Part shown: piece after piece, positions 31,173 through 40,350 of the stretch | Numbering within the stretch: the first letter of the stretch is position 1 | Layout of the letters: each line of letters starts with the position of its first letter | Source of the DNA: Cohnella ginsengisoli | Lineage (GTDB): Bacteria > Bacillota > Bacilli > Paenibacillales > Paenibacillaceae | DNA length: 64,000 bases | NCBI RefSeq assembly: GCF_029525555.1 | Contig: NZ_JAPDHZ010000008.1 | Coordinates: 1-64,000 of the forward strand | Direction of reading: 5' to 3' | Translations under genes and position numbers: made by a program | Notes under the pieces: generated by a model | Seen by the model: the letters and a program-made list of their open reading frames with translations, nothing else | Databases searched by the model: none | What the model was told of the DNA's origin: nothing

Positions 31173-31210
31173 TAAGGAGATGGGCTTTTCCGAACAGGGC
31201 CGATACCCGA

Positions 31211-32048
31211 TTACTTGGTCAGATCCTCGACGAACTTCGGCAGCGCGAAGGCCGCGTGATGCAGGCGAGGCGTGTAGTACTTCGTGTCGAGCTCCGGCAG
31301 CTTGGACGCATCGACCTGGAGCGGATCGTGCTTTTTTGCTGCCCATCGTGAATGTCCACAAGCCGCTCGGGTACGTCGGGATGTTTGCCGTGAACACGCG
31401 CACGATCGGGAACACTTCCTTGACGTCGCGGTTTACGCTTTGGATGAGATCCGCCTTGAACCAAGGGTTGTCCGTCTGGGCGACGAACAGGCCCTCTTCC
31501 TTCAGCGACTCGTAGATGCCCTGGTAGAAGCCGCGCGTGAACAGATGCGCCGCGGGGCCGACCGGTTCGGTCGTATCCGCCAGAATGACGTCGTACGTGT
31601 TTTTATGATCGAGAATGTGCTTGAAGCCGTCGTTCACCTGCACGTCGACCCGCGGATCTTCAAGCTTGCCGGCGATCGAAGGCAGATACTGCTTGGAATA
31701 TTCGATAACCTTGCCGTCGATGTCGACGAGGACCGCTTTTTTCACCTTCGGATGCTTCAGCACTTCGCGGATGACGCCGCCGTCGCCGCCGCCGACGACC
31801 AGCACCTGCTCCGGATTCGGATGCGTGAACAGCGCGGGATGCGCGACCATCTCATGGTATACGAACTCGTCCTTGACGGTCGTCATGACCATGCCGTCCA
31901 GCACCAGCATGTTGCCCCACTCTTCCGTCTCGATCATGGCCAGTTCTTGAAAGTCGGTTTGCTCATGTACGTATGTTTGCTTGATCTTCGCCGTAATGCC
32001 GAAGTTTTCGGTCTGCTTTTCGGTGTACCACAATTCCATGGAGGACAT
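31211..32048 (-). CDS. speE: Spermidine synthase, one-base frameshift
   Basis: ~278 aa aminopropyltransferase making spermidine from putrescine and decarboxylated SAM. It begins MSSMELWYTEKQTENFG. The SAM-binding GGGDGGVIREVLKHP (~85-99) and the catalytic DTTEPVGPA block are visible. The shift is six T at 31332-31337. With five, the end reads GSKKHDPLQVDASKLPEL... and stops at 31211. Next to pbpG and ywhD as in B. subtilis, but no speB follows. Confidence 0.93.
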
Positions 32049-32089
32049 GGGATCCCTTCTTTCCTGTCGGATTCGACTAAACAAGTTGT

Positions 32090-32117
32090 ATTATAGGGGA
32101 TCGTGCGCAAAATGCAA
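32090..32117 (-). promoter_or_regulatory. speE promoter
   Basis: TTGCAT (32117-32112), 16-bp spacer, perfect TATAAT (32095-32090), ~42 bp before the start. Confidence 0.7.
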
Positions 32118-32282
32118 TGCGGATTAGGAAAGGGCGCGGAATAAGAGAGAGCCGACTTTTCCATAATAAGGGGTGAGTATGTTCGGAATGTCACGTTAAA
32201 CGTCGACCTGTGTCAGACGATAAGCGGATTCGCTCGGCGCGATGCCCGCAAAATTCGCATATGGCGCAAAGGAGGGTTCGAA

Positions 32283-34397
32283 TTGGATATGCACTCGGAA
32301 AAGAGGGCGGCCGGCCGGGAGAGCGGAGGCCCTCCCTTGCATGCGGAAACGTCTCTACGTCCGAAACGGCCGCAACGACCTGAACGGGCCGGCGGCGGCA
32401 AAGGGCGCAGATTCGGCTGGCGAATGGCGCTCGGCATCGCCCTACTGCTGCTCGCAGGCGCAGTCGCCGCTGCCGAGCTGGCGCTCCGGTTCGGCAGCCT
32501 GCCGATGGCCGAGCTGCCCCAGTCGACCCGCATTCTCGACATGGACGGCCGGGTGCTGTCCTCTCTGCAAGGCGGCGTCAACCGCAGGACGGTGGCGCTG
32601 CGCGACATCTCGCCCTGGCTGACGAAGGCGACGCTGGCGGTCGAGGACCGCCGGTTCTATTCGCATTCGGGCGTCGACCTGCGCGGACTCGCGAGGGCCG
32701 CTTGGGTCGACGCGCGCCATCTGTCCCGCGAGCAGGGGGCCAGCACGCTGACGCAGCAGCTCGCCCGCAACCTGTATCTGAGCCACGAGCGCACCTGGAC
32801 CCGCAAAGCCAAGGAAGCCTGGTACGCGGCCATGCTGGAGCGCAAGTACAGCAAGGACAAGATTCTCGAGATGTACCTGAATCAAATTTATTACGGAAAC
32901 GGCGTCTACGGCGCCGAAGCGGCGGCGCAGCTCTACTTCGGCAAGCCCGCCGCCTCCCTTAGCCTGGCGGAGAGCGCCCTGCTCGCCGGGATCCCGAAGG
33001 GACCGCGCTACTATTCGCCTTATACGCGGTTGCCCCAGGCGCTTCAAAGGCAGCGCATCGTGCTGCAGTCGATGGAGGACAGCGGCGCGATCGATGCGCA
33101 GCAGCGGCGACAGGCGCTGTCCGAGAAGATCGTCGTCCGGTCGATGCCGGACAATCGCGGACAGAGCGCGCCCTACTTTACGGATTACGTTAGGAAGCTC
33201 GCGGCAAGCAAGCTCGGCATTGAGGAGCGGCTGCTCAACGAGGGCGGACTGCAAATCTATACGACGCTCGACAGCCGGATGCAGCGCGAGGCGGAAGCGG
33301 CCGTCGAGAAGCAAATGCCGAAGAACAGCCAACTGCAGGCCGCGCTCGTCTCGATCGATCCTGCGACGGGATACATCAAGGCGATGGTCGGCGGCCGCCA
33401 TTACGTGGACAATCCTTACAACCGCGTCTTCGCCGCCACGCGCCAGCCGGGCTCCTCCTTCAAGGCGGTCGTCTATGCGGCTGCGCTCGAGAGCCGCGCC
33501 GTCACTGCCGCGACGACTTTTCGCAGCGAGCCGACCGTCTTCTATTATGACGACTATCGCAAAGCGTACCGGCCGAGCAACTACAACGACCGCTACTTCG
33601 GCGCGGACATCGGTCTGCGCCAGGCCATCGGCGCCTCGGACAATATTTTCGCGGTTCAGACGCTCATGAAGACCGGTCCCGAGACGGTCATCGCGATGGC
33701 GCGCAAGCTCGGCATCGCCGCCAAGATGGACGCCGTGCCGTCACTCGCGCTCGGGACGTTCCCGGTGAGCCCGTACGAGATGGCGTCGGCTTATGCGGTG
33801 TTCGCCGCGGGCGGCGTGAAGCGGGAGCCGACGGCCATCCTGCGCATCGCGGACAGCGCCGGGCACACGTTGTACGAAGCGCGTCCGAAAGCGGAGCAGA
33901 TCGTGTCGCCCGCGCTCTCCTACGTGCTGACCGACCTGCTGGGCAGCGTGTTCGAGCCTGGCGGCACCGCACGGCGCGTCGCCCATCTGCTGCACCGGCC
34001 GACGGCGGGCAAGTCGGGCACGACGAGCTCCGACGCCTGGTTCGTCGGCTACACGCCGGACCTGGTCACCTCCGTCTGGGTCGGCTACGACAAAGGACGC
34101 GCGATCACCTCCAGCGAAGCGCACCGGGCGGCCCCGATCTTCGCCGAATATACGGAGGCCGCGCTGGCCGGCGTTGCGCCGCACGCCTTCGCGATTCCGG
34201 AGGGCGTCGTCTCGGCGGACATCGATCCCGCGTCGGGACTGCTCGCCTCCGCGGCCTGTCCGGCGCGCGTGCGCGCGGCATTTCTGGCCGGCACGGAGCC
34301 GACCGGCACCTGCGGCGAAGATCCGGAGGCCACAGCGAAGGACGGCGGCGGCCCGCAGTCTCTCTGGAGCAAGATACGCGGGTGGTGGAAGAGCTGA
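32283..34397 (+). CDS. pbpG: Class A penicillin-binding protein, PbpG-like
   Basis: 704 aa bifunctional peptidoglycan synthase. One N-terminal membrane anchor (~40-62). GT51 glycosyltransferase motifs: EDRRFYSHSGVD, QGASTLTQQLARN, YLNQIYYGNGVYG. Transpeptidase: SxxK in GSSFKAV, SxN in ASDNIF, KSG in AGKSGTTSSDAW. The short C-terminus holds three cysteines. Start is TTG at 32283, 7 bp after GGAGG. The order ywhD-pbpG-speE is that of B. subtilis, where PbpG is made in the forespore and helps build the germ-cell wall, so a sporulation role is inferred. Confidence 0.9.
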   Translation: MDMHSEKRAAGRESGGPPLHAETSLRPKRPQRPERAGGGKGRRFGWRMALGIALLLLAGAVAAAELALRFGSLPMAELPQSTRILDMDGRVLSSLQGGVNRRTVALRDISPWLTKATLAVEDRRFYSHSGVDLRGLARAAWVDARHLSREQGASTLTQQLARNLYLSHERTWTRKAKEAWYAAMLERKYSKDKILEMYLNQIYYGNGVYGAEAAAQLYFGKPAASLSLAESALLAGIPKGPRYYSPYTRLPQALQRQRIVLQSMEDSGAIDAQQRRQALSEKIVVRSMPDNRGQSAPYFTDYVRKLAASKLGIEERLLNEGGLQIYTTLDSRMQREAEAAVEKQMPKNSQLQAALVSIDPATGYIKAMVGGRHYVDNPYNRVFAATRQPGSSFKAVVYAAALESRAVTAATTFRSEPTVFYYDDYRKAYRPSNYNDRYFGADIGLRQAIGASDNIFAVQTLMKTGPETVIAMARKLGIAAKMDAVPSLALGTFPVSPYEMASAYAVFAAGGVKREPTAILRIADSAGHTLYEARPKAEQIVSPALSYVLTDLLGSVFEPGGTARRVAHLLHRPTAGKSGTTSSDAWFVGYTPDLVTSVWVGYDKGRAITSSEAHRAAPIFAEYTEAALAGVAPHAFAIPEGVVSADIDPASGLLASAACPARVRAAFLAGTEPTGTCGEDPEATAKDGGGPQSLWSKIRGWWKS

Positions 34398-34449
34398 GAC
34401 ACTGACGAAGTGCGGACCCCCGCACAGCACGCCGCGCTAAAACAAAAAA

Positions 34450-34498
34450 CTGCCCAGGCTCGCGCAGGAAAATTCCCGCGACCTAGGCAGCTTTTTTT
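34450..34498. terminator. Bidirectional terminator between pbpG and ywhD
   Basis: Stem of CTGCC...AGG and CGCG on the left with CGCGACCTAGGCAG on the right, followed by seven T on the plus strand and TTTTTTGTTTT on the minus strand. It serves the convergent genes pbpG and ywhD. Confidence 0.85.
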
Positions 34499-34513
34499 AT
34501 GCTGCGACGATAA

Positions 34514-35029
34514 TTAAGCCAGCTGGTCCTTCAGCGCCTCTGGCGAGCGGTCCCACCACTCGTAATTGTGCGATTGCAGCAGCCGGCGGAGCGCCGCCTT
34601 GTCCTCGTCGCCCAGCTCCTCGAGCAGGAACTTGCGCTTGATCGCGCGGTCCATGCGGTTCACGTGCTCGGCCAGCACCTTCCAGCCGCGCCTCGCTTCG
34701 GTATCGATCAGCATCTCGCAGGCAGTCGCGCCCCCGTAGAAGCTGCCCCGCTCGTCGCGGTCGACGGCGACCCAGACGATCCACACCTGGCGGCCGTTCG
34801 GGACGTTTTCTTTTTCCGGCGAAAACTTGATGCCCTTCTCCACTTTGCTCTTCGCATGCATCGCGCCTACATCGATATAGGCCTCGCCGCCGTCGATAAT
34901 GACGGGCGATACTTGGCTCAGATCGATGGTCCCCGCGCCAAAGCCTTTATGTTCTTTACTGCTCACTACATTCAGCGCCAGCTTCTTTTTTTCCGGCTTG
35001 GGCTGCTGTTCGTTCGCATTCGTGTCCAC
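34514..35029 (-). CDS. ywhD: YwhD family protein
   Basis: 171 aa cytoplasmic protein of unknown function, full family length. A Lys-rich start (EKKKLALNVVSSKEHKGFGA), central GEAYIDVGAMHAKSKVEKGI and C-terminal SHNYEWWDRSPEALKDQL match YwhD, a family found in Bacillales next to pbpG. A run of seven T (34986-34992) is read in frame, so not every homopolymer here is wrong. Confidence 0.9.
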   Translation of the reverse strand: MDTNANEQQPKPEKKKLALNVVSSKEHKGFGAGTIDLSQVSPVIIDGGEAYIDVGAMHAKSKVEKGIKFSPEKENVPNGRQVWIVWVAVDRDERGSFYGGATACEMLIDTEARRGWKVLAEHVNRMDRAIKRKFLLEELGDEDKAALRRLLQSHNYEWWDRSPEALKDQLA

Positions 35030-35186
35030 GACTCATCCTCCATCCTTTTCGCTAATCCTTATTTTATCGAAAAGCAGGGCAAAAAGCACCACGCGGCGCC
35101 CTCTCCTCCAGCCATGCGATCGGTTGCAGCAGTTACGCACCAGGCTCATCCAAGCCCCCGCCCGATACCCGCCTCGCCCGCGCGCC

Positions 35187-35225
35187 AAAAAGCCGCCCGC
35201 CGCATCTTCCGCGGCAAGCGGCTTC
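35187..35225 (-). terminator. Terminator after the secreted protein gene
   Basis: Minus strand AGCCGC-TT-GCCGC, 7-nt loop, GCGGC-GG-GCGGCT then TTTT. It lies just past the stop of the gene at 35232. Confidence 0.7.
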
Positions 35226-35231
35226 CTTTCC

Positions 35232-36065
35232 TTAGATATCGTCGCTTGGCGTCGTCGGTCCTTCCGACTCCGTCAGATTCTTCTGCGCGACCGGCTTGCC
35301 GCTCGCGTCCGCGAGCGTCGCAAGCTCGGGCACAAACGCGCCGTAACGGTACGTATAGGTCGTTCGCAGCCAGCCGATGGCCGTCCGTCCGTCCCCCGAC
35401 TCGCCCGAGACGCGTTGCACCGCGACGATCTCCCCGGATGCGATCTCGTAGGAAGTCACCGGGTCGACGGTCGCTCCCCTTGCGGGAACGCCCGGGATAA
35501 CGCCGCTGATCCCGCTTGCCGGATCGGTCAGCCTGACGCCTCCGCCAGCGGTTTCCTTCAGCTCGTAACGCTGCGCCAGATCCGCGATCGTGAAGGCCGG
35601 ATCCGTCACGTCGAACAACAATCTGAATCCTTTCGCGCCGTCGTAAACGCTAAGTCCCGTCCCGGCCTCGACCTTCGCAGCCTTGCGGTAGACTAGCAGC
35701 TCCGGTACGCCGTCGCCGGTGACGTCCTTGAACTTGACCTCGGGCTTCTTCAAGTAATCGATCTCGGCCGCCTGCATGAAGGCGAACCGAAGCGTGCCGT
35801 CCGTCAGTACTCGCCATCTGACCGGACGTCCCGCTTCGTCCAGATCGGCTTGGATATCGATCCCTTGCCTGAGATTCAGCGTCTCGGCCAACGCGGGATC
35901 GTGATTCGTATATACGGTTTCCGTGCGCGCGATCGGCAGCGTCCCGCCGCCTGATACGCCGCCGGCCAAGGGAGGCCCGGCGAAAGCTATGGATGGGATT
36001 CCCGCGAACGCGGCGGCAGCCGTGCCTGCCGCGATCAAGCGGAGCGTGCGATGAATGGGGTTCAT
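35232..36065 (-). CDS. Secreted protein of unknown function
   Basis: 277 aa. A signal peptide (MNPIHRTLRLIAAGTAAAAF...IAFA) with a probable cut near AFA-GP. The mature part is beta-rich. It contains FKDVTGDGVPELLVYRK, a DxxGDGxPEL calcium-loop type motif seen in FG-GAP/VCBS repeat proteins, and ends with a Ser/Thr/Pro segment. The family is not recognised. AGGAGG lies 8 bp before ATG 36065; the earlier in-frame ATG at 36071 is too close to it. Confidence 0.75.
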   Translation of the reverse strand: MNPIHRTLRLIAAGTAAAAFAGIPSIAFAGPPLAGGVSGGGTLPIARTETVYTNHDPALAETLNLRQGIDIQADLDEAGRPVRWRVLTDGTLRFAFMQAAEIDYLKKPEVKFKDVTGDGVPELLVYRKAAKVEAGTGLSVYDGAKGFRLLFDVTDPAFTIADLAQRYELKETAGGGVRLTDPASGISGVIPGVPARGATVDPVTSYEIASGEIVAVQRVSGESGDGRTAIGWLRTTYTYRYGAFVPELATLADASGKPVAQKNLTESEGPTTPSDDI

Positions 36066-36258
36066 GACCATCCCTCCTTCTATAATAGTTGTACCCATTC
36101 TATGTAGAGGAACAACCGGATAGACCGGCTTGTCCTTCGCGTACACGGCTCCGAGTCTCGGGCGGCAGGCGAATTTCAATTATTTGGGACAAAGATATAA
36201 TCCGCGGACAACCCACATATACATCTGCTAGACGCTTGTCAACGGGAGGGTTACCGTC

Positions 36259-38350
36259 ATGCCCCAACGCCCCATCTATCGCATCGCCGCGCTCGCGGTC
36301 TCCGCCGCCGTGCTGCTCGGCTCAGCCAGCTTCGGATTCGATGCCGCCTGGCAATCCCAGTTCACCCTGCCCGCCTATGCCGCACAGGACCCGCTGAACG
36401 CCGCCTCCCGGGAGTCCGGCGATTCGGCCGGAGCCCCTGCGGCCAACCCTGAAGCCGATCCCGCCGCCGCGGCACCCGCCGGCGCAGGCGCTTCCGACGG
36501 GCAGCACAGCGCGACTGCGGCGCCGCAGTCCCAGCCGTCCCCGATTCCTGCGCCGCAGCAGTCCGTCGCGCTCAGCAACCGGATCGTCGACTACGACATC
36601 TCGGTCAAGCTCCTGGACGGCGGCCAATTAGAAGGCGCGGAGACGCTGACTTGGAAAAACCCCGGACGCAAGCCCGTGACGGATCTGTACCTGCACCTGT
36701 ATCCGAACGCCTTCGCGCCCGGCAGCACGTTCCTGAACGAATCGAACGGCCAGCTTCGCGGCGTGAAGATGACGCCGGGCAAGGACGGCGCCATGGCGCT
36801 GACCGAGCTGACGACGGAGGACGGCGAGACGCTGCTGCCGCGCCTTCGTTACGTCCAGCCGGACGACGGAAACGCGAAGGACCGGACATTGGTCTCCTTC
36901 CGCTTGCCGAAGGCCGTCGCGCCCGGGCAGAGCGTCACCGTCCGCATGAAGTTCGCCGTCAAGCTGCCGCAGGTATTCGCCCGCATGGGGCAGGCCGGGG
37001 ACTTCGTGATGGCCGGCCAATGGTTCCCGAAGGTCGCCGCCTACGAGACGAACGGCGTCCGCGGACGCGCCTCGGAGGGTTGGGATCTCCATCAGTACCA
37101 CGGCAATTCCGAGTTCTACTCGGACTTCGGCGTGTACGGCGTGAAGATCGACGTGCCCGAGGACCGCATCGTGGCGGCGACGGGGTTCCAGTACAAGCAG
37201 CCCGTCGTCAAGGACGGCCGCAAAACGTATCAGTTTTACGCCGAGGACGTGCATGACTTCTCCTGGTCCGCCTCCCCGGACTTCGTGACATCCGAGGACT
37301 CGTTCTCCTCGGCCGGCGTGCCTGGCGTACGAATCAAGCTGTACCTCGACCCGCTGCACGCGAAGCAGCAGGAGCGCTACATGCACGCCGCCAAGTCCGC
37401 GCTGGCCAAGCTCGGCGAATGGTACGGCGACTACCCGTATACGACGCTCTCCGTCATCATCCCTCCGGCCGACGCGGAAGGCGCGGGCGGCATGGAATAT
37501 CCGACGCTCGTCACCGGCGCGGCAGCGAAGAACGACAACCCGGGCTACGAGCTCGAGCGCACGCTCGTGCACGAGATCGCGCACCAGTACTGGTACGGCA
37601 TCGTCGCCTCCAACGAGTTCGAGGAAGCATGGCTGGACGAAGCCTTTACGTCCTACAGCGAGGATAAGCTCATGGCCGCCATCTACGGCGTCTCGGCTCG
37701 GACGCCGATCGAGTCCCTCTACATGACGAACCCGATGCCGCTCAAGCTGGACGCATGGGATTACGGCGGTTCGGATGCCTACGCGGAAAACGTGTATATT
37801 CGCGGCAAGCTCGTGCTCAAGGCGATCGAGTCCAAGACCGGGGAAAAAACGATGTCCAAGATCATGCGGACTTATTTTCAAAAATACCGCTTCAAGCACC
37901 CCGACAGCCAAAGCTTCCAGCGCGTGGTCGAAGCCGTCACCAAGGACGACTGGAAAGACTTCTTCCAGTCCTATGTCTACCGGGGGGGAATCGGCCGACT
38001 TCGCGGTCGCATCCATCCGCACGGAGCCGGACGGCGAGGGCGGTTATCAGTCCATCGTCCTGCTCACGAGGACCCAGGGCAGCCCGCAAGCCGCGACGGT
38101 GCAGTTCGGCTTCAAGGACGGCAAGACCGTCCGCAAAACCTGGGACGGCATCCAGAGCCACATACAGATCCGCCTGCAGTCGGCGTCGCCGCTGTCGTAC
38201 GTGGCTGTCGATCCGATGCTCGACATCGTGCTCGACCACAGCCGCTACGACAATTTACTGAAGGCCGAAGCGCCCGCGCGCGAACGGACCAAGCTCGACG
38301 TGACGCTGGGGCAGCTGATCGACGCGATCGTCGGCAGCATGGCCTGGTGA
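36259..38350 (+). CDS. Secreted M1-family metallopeptidase, one-base frameshift
   Basis: ~696 aa. Signal peptide (AALAVSAAVLLGSASFGF), then a ~60-aa Ala/Pro-rich linker, then the M1 fold. The exopeptidase-type motif is GGMEYP and the zinc site is HEIAH (438-442) with the third ligand Glu in EEAWLDEAFTSYSE. The shift is seven G at 37982-37988. With six, the sequence continues YRGESADFAVAS and ends VGSMAW at 38350. Uncorrected, the frame would run into the next gene as a false 976-aa fusion. Probably an extracellular or surface aminopeptidase. Confidence 0.88.
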
Positions 38351-38367
38351 AGGAGGGGGGAAGCGAC

Positions 38368-39189
38368 ATGAACGACGCGATCCGGCAAGGCTGGGAGACG
38401 ACCAAGCGGCACAAATACGTGCTCGTCGCCTTGTTCCTCTATCGCCTGCTGTGGGGGGTTTTTCCTCTACCGGTTTATCGACTCGGTCGTGACTCCGCTC
38501 CTGGTTCGGTATCCGGACGAGCATCCGCTCGGCGAGGCGGCCAAGCAGCTGTTCGCGATCGAGGCTCAGTTCCGCCTGCTCAAGACCGATCTTGCCGACC
38601 GCACGCTGCTCATGCTGGGCGCCATGCTCCTTCTTCGCATGCTGCTCACGCCGATCTTGAACGCCGGGCTGTATTACTCCTTCGCTCACGCCGAAGATTA
38701 TGGCGGCACCCAAGTGCTGCAGGGCATCCGGCGTTCGTGGAAAAGGGTGTCGCTGCTATACGGCGCAGAGAAGCTGATCGCTTTGGCTCCCGCGTTCTGG
38801 CTGATCCCGTTCGGAAGGAGCGCCTACCTGGAAGTGCCCAACGCCACGTCATGGCTCGGTCAAATGCTCCCTTACGCGGCGGGTTGGGCGCTCTGGATGC
38901 TGGCCGTGCACCTCCCCCTTCTTGTTCATGCAGTTCAGCGCCGCCGCCGGCGACAGCCCTTGGCAAGGCGCGCTCCGATCGGTTCGCCGCATGCCCCCCC
39001 TTGCTCGGCGTGACGATCCTGCTGCCGCTGCTCTCTCTGCTCGGCTCCGCCGCGGTATCGGGCGCCGCATGGATCTGGACCGGCTTGCTTGCGATCGCGC
39101 TGAACCAGGCGTTCCACTTCGCCAGGGCGATGATCGCGCTCTGGACGGCGGCCTGCCAGCATCGGCTATGGCAACGCGAAGAAGCTTGA
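38368..39189 (+). CDS. Multispanning membrane protein of unknown function, three one-base frameshifts
   Basis: ~272 aa repaired, ATG at 38368 with AGGAGG 11 bp upstream, 17 bp after the M1 gene. Predicted membrane segments: ~16-36, ~85-105, ~122-145, ~165-185, ~210-232 and ~235-255. The shift sites are six G (38453-38458), five C (38914-38918) and seven C (38994-39000). Removing one base at each gives ...LLWGFFLYRF..., ...HLPFLFMQFS... and ...RRMPPLLGVTIL.... It is likely co-transcribed with the peptidase. The family is not recognised. Confidence 0.7.
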   Translation: MNDAIRQGWETTKRHKYVLVALFLYRLLWGVFPLPVYRLGRDSAPGSVSGRASARRGGQAAVRDRGSVPPAQDRSCRPHAAHAGRHAPSSHAAHADLERRAVLLLRSRRRLWRHPSAAGHPAFVEKGVAAIRRREADRFGSRVLADPVRKERLPGSAQRHVMARSNAPLRGGLGALDAGRAPPPSCSCSSAPPPATALGKARSDRFAACPPLLGVTILLPLLSLLGSAAVSGAAWIWTGLLAIALNQAFHFARAMIALWTAACQHRLWQREEA

Positions 39190-39231
39190 CCGGGATTCGG
39201 GTATTCGGCCCTGACCGGACACCAAAACCGT

Positions 39232-39284
39232 AAATAGGCGACGCTCGGTTCATCTTCCGATGATCCGGGCTTCGCCTATTTTTG
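39232..39284 (+). terminator. Terminator after the M1/membrane protein operon
   Basis: AAATAGGCGA and TCGCCTATTT pair around a ~30-nt imperfect inner stem, followed by TTTGCG. It lies 43 bp after the stop at 39189. Confidence 0.7.
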
Positions 39285-39549
39285 CGATTGTTATTAATAT
39301 CGAACGAGAGAGCGGCATAGACTACGATCATACTTCTAGCGACCGAAGACCTGTCGAAGACTTGCGCCCTCTTAATCTTTCTCATTTATTCATAGGCTTG
39401 GCCACTCGTCGCCCTGCAGCTCGCATCCCTTGCCACGCTTGGGTTTTTGGATGTCGCCAGCATATTCCTTTTTTATTTGGGACATTAAGGAATTCTAATC
39501 TTTAAGGAGCAGGAGTTGGGGCCTAAAAATCGAATTTCTAAAGCTAAGG

Positions 39550-39680
39550 TGCGAAAACTGCCGAATTCCCGCGCACTGGGAAACGGGGGAACCAGTCTTT
39601 ACCGGGTGAATTGGCTTCGCCTCGCGCAGAAGCCATAGGGAACCTTCAACCGAACCCTCCAGCTAACCTCGTAGGCACTT
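39550..39680 (+). promoter_or_regulatory. c-di-AMP riboswitch (ydaO/yuaA class)
   Basis: Conserved blocks in order: GCCGAATTCCCGCG, GGGGGAACCAGTCTTT, ACCGGGTGAATTGG, AGGGAACCTTCAACCGAA and CAGCTAACCTCGTAGGCA. These are hallmarks of the ydaO motif, which turns cell-wall hydrolase and potassium-transport genes off when c-di-AMP is high. The aptamer ends only ~4 nt before the ribosome site GGAAGGAG, which itself can form a GAAG/CTTC hairpin, so translational control is possible. 39285-39549 shows no gene. Confidence 0.9.
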
Positions 39681-39697
39681 GGAAGGAGCTTCTCGTT

Positions 39698-40165
39698 TTG
39701 CGTAAAGTTACTGTCCTCATTCTTGCTTTATCCTGCCTCCTGGCTTTCCAGTTGGGCAGCGCATCCGCGGCTTCCAAGCTTGACTCGACCGTCTCCAAGC
39801 TGATCGGCATCGATTACGATTACGGCGGCACGACGACCAGCGGCTTCGATTGCTCCGGATTCACGGCTTATGTATTCAAGAAGTTCGACGTCAAGCTGCC
39901 TCACTCGTCCAAGGGCCAATACGCCATGGGCAATAAGGTCGCTCGCGACGATCTTCGCCCGGGAGACCTCGTATTCTTCAACACGAGCGGCGAAGGCGTT
40001 TCCCATGTCGGCATTTATGTCGGGGACAACAAGTTTGCGCACTCGGCTTCGAAGGGTGTCACGATCTCGGATCTGGATGAAAAGTATTACGCGAAGCGCT
40101 ATCTGGGCGCCCGCCGCGTAATGGACTCCGACACTTACACATCCGTGGCGATCGACCACGTGTAA
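39698..40165 (+). CDS. Secreted NlpC/P60 cell-wall endopeptidase under c-di-AMP control
   Basis: 155 aa. It starts at TTG 39698 (MRKVTVLILALSCLLAF), GGAAGGAG 9 bp upstream. The signal peptide ends near SASA-AS. The whole mature protein is one NlpC/P60 domain: catalytic Cys52 (GFDCSG), His103 (VSHVGIYVG), and a third polar residue near FAHSASKG. It cleaves D-gamma-glutamyl-diaminopimelate links in stem peptides. There is no separate wall-binding domain. The riboswitch upstream ties wall turnover to c-di-AMP. Confidence 0.92.
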   Translation: MRKVTVLILALSCLLAFQLGSASAASKLDSTVSKLIGIDYDYGGTTTSGFDCSGFTAYVFKKFDVKLPHSSKGQYAMGNKVARDDLRPGDLVFFNTSGEGVSHVGIYVGDNKFAHSASKGVTISDLDEKYYAKRYLGARRVMDSDTYTSVAIDHV

Positions 40166-40190
40166 GCTCGGCTGAAGTGGAATAGCTTAG

Positions 40191-40220
40191 GCAAAGACCC
40201 GCCCCCAAGCGGGTCTTTGC
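40191..40220 (+). terminator. Hairpin terminator after the NlpC/P60 gene
   Basis: GCAAAGACCCGC-CCCCAA-GCGGGTCTTTGC, a perfect 12-bp stem 25 bp after the stop. The T tract is poor. Confidence 0.65.
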
Positions 40221-40304
40221 TGCTGCATGGAGTGAATGGAGAGGTTACTAAGATTGTACCCGTCCTCTCAGGGGCTTGAAACAGGCGTTGCGTAAAAGAC
40301 GATC

Positions 40305-40350
40305 GAAAAAAAACGGGCTTTGGCGTTCTGCGCCAAAACCCGTTTTTTCG
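40305..40350 (-). terminator. Terminator of the MoxR-DUF58-DUF4129 operon
   Basis: Minus strand ACGGGTTTTGGCG, a short loop, CGCCAAAGCCCGT then eight T. A matching T tract on the plus strand makes it potentially bidirectional. Confidence 0.85.

Larger units (their letters stand above)
29888..31189 (-). terminator. speE terminator split by the IS element
   Basis: The left arm 29888-29902 (AAAAAAGCCCACCTC) and right arm 31177-31189 (GAGATGGGCTTTT) flank the IS. Rejoined and read on the minus strand they give GCCCATCTC, a short loop, GAGGTGGGC and six T: a 9-bp stem with one G-U pair. This would be a normal intrinsic terminator 20-40 bp after speE. The insertion lies in its loop. Confidence 0.8.

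Noticed and set aside
31173..31211. Idea that the IS element displaced speB from a speE-speB operon
   Set aside because: The arms of a terminator directly after speE flank the element, so speE already ended there before insertion.
36259..39189. A single 976-residue peptidase-membrane fusion protein
   Set aside because: It arises only because the surplus G at 37982-37988 removes the true stop. The repaired peptidase ends at 38350 and the next gene has its own ribosome site.
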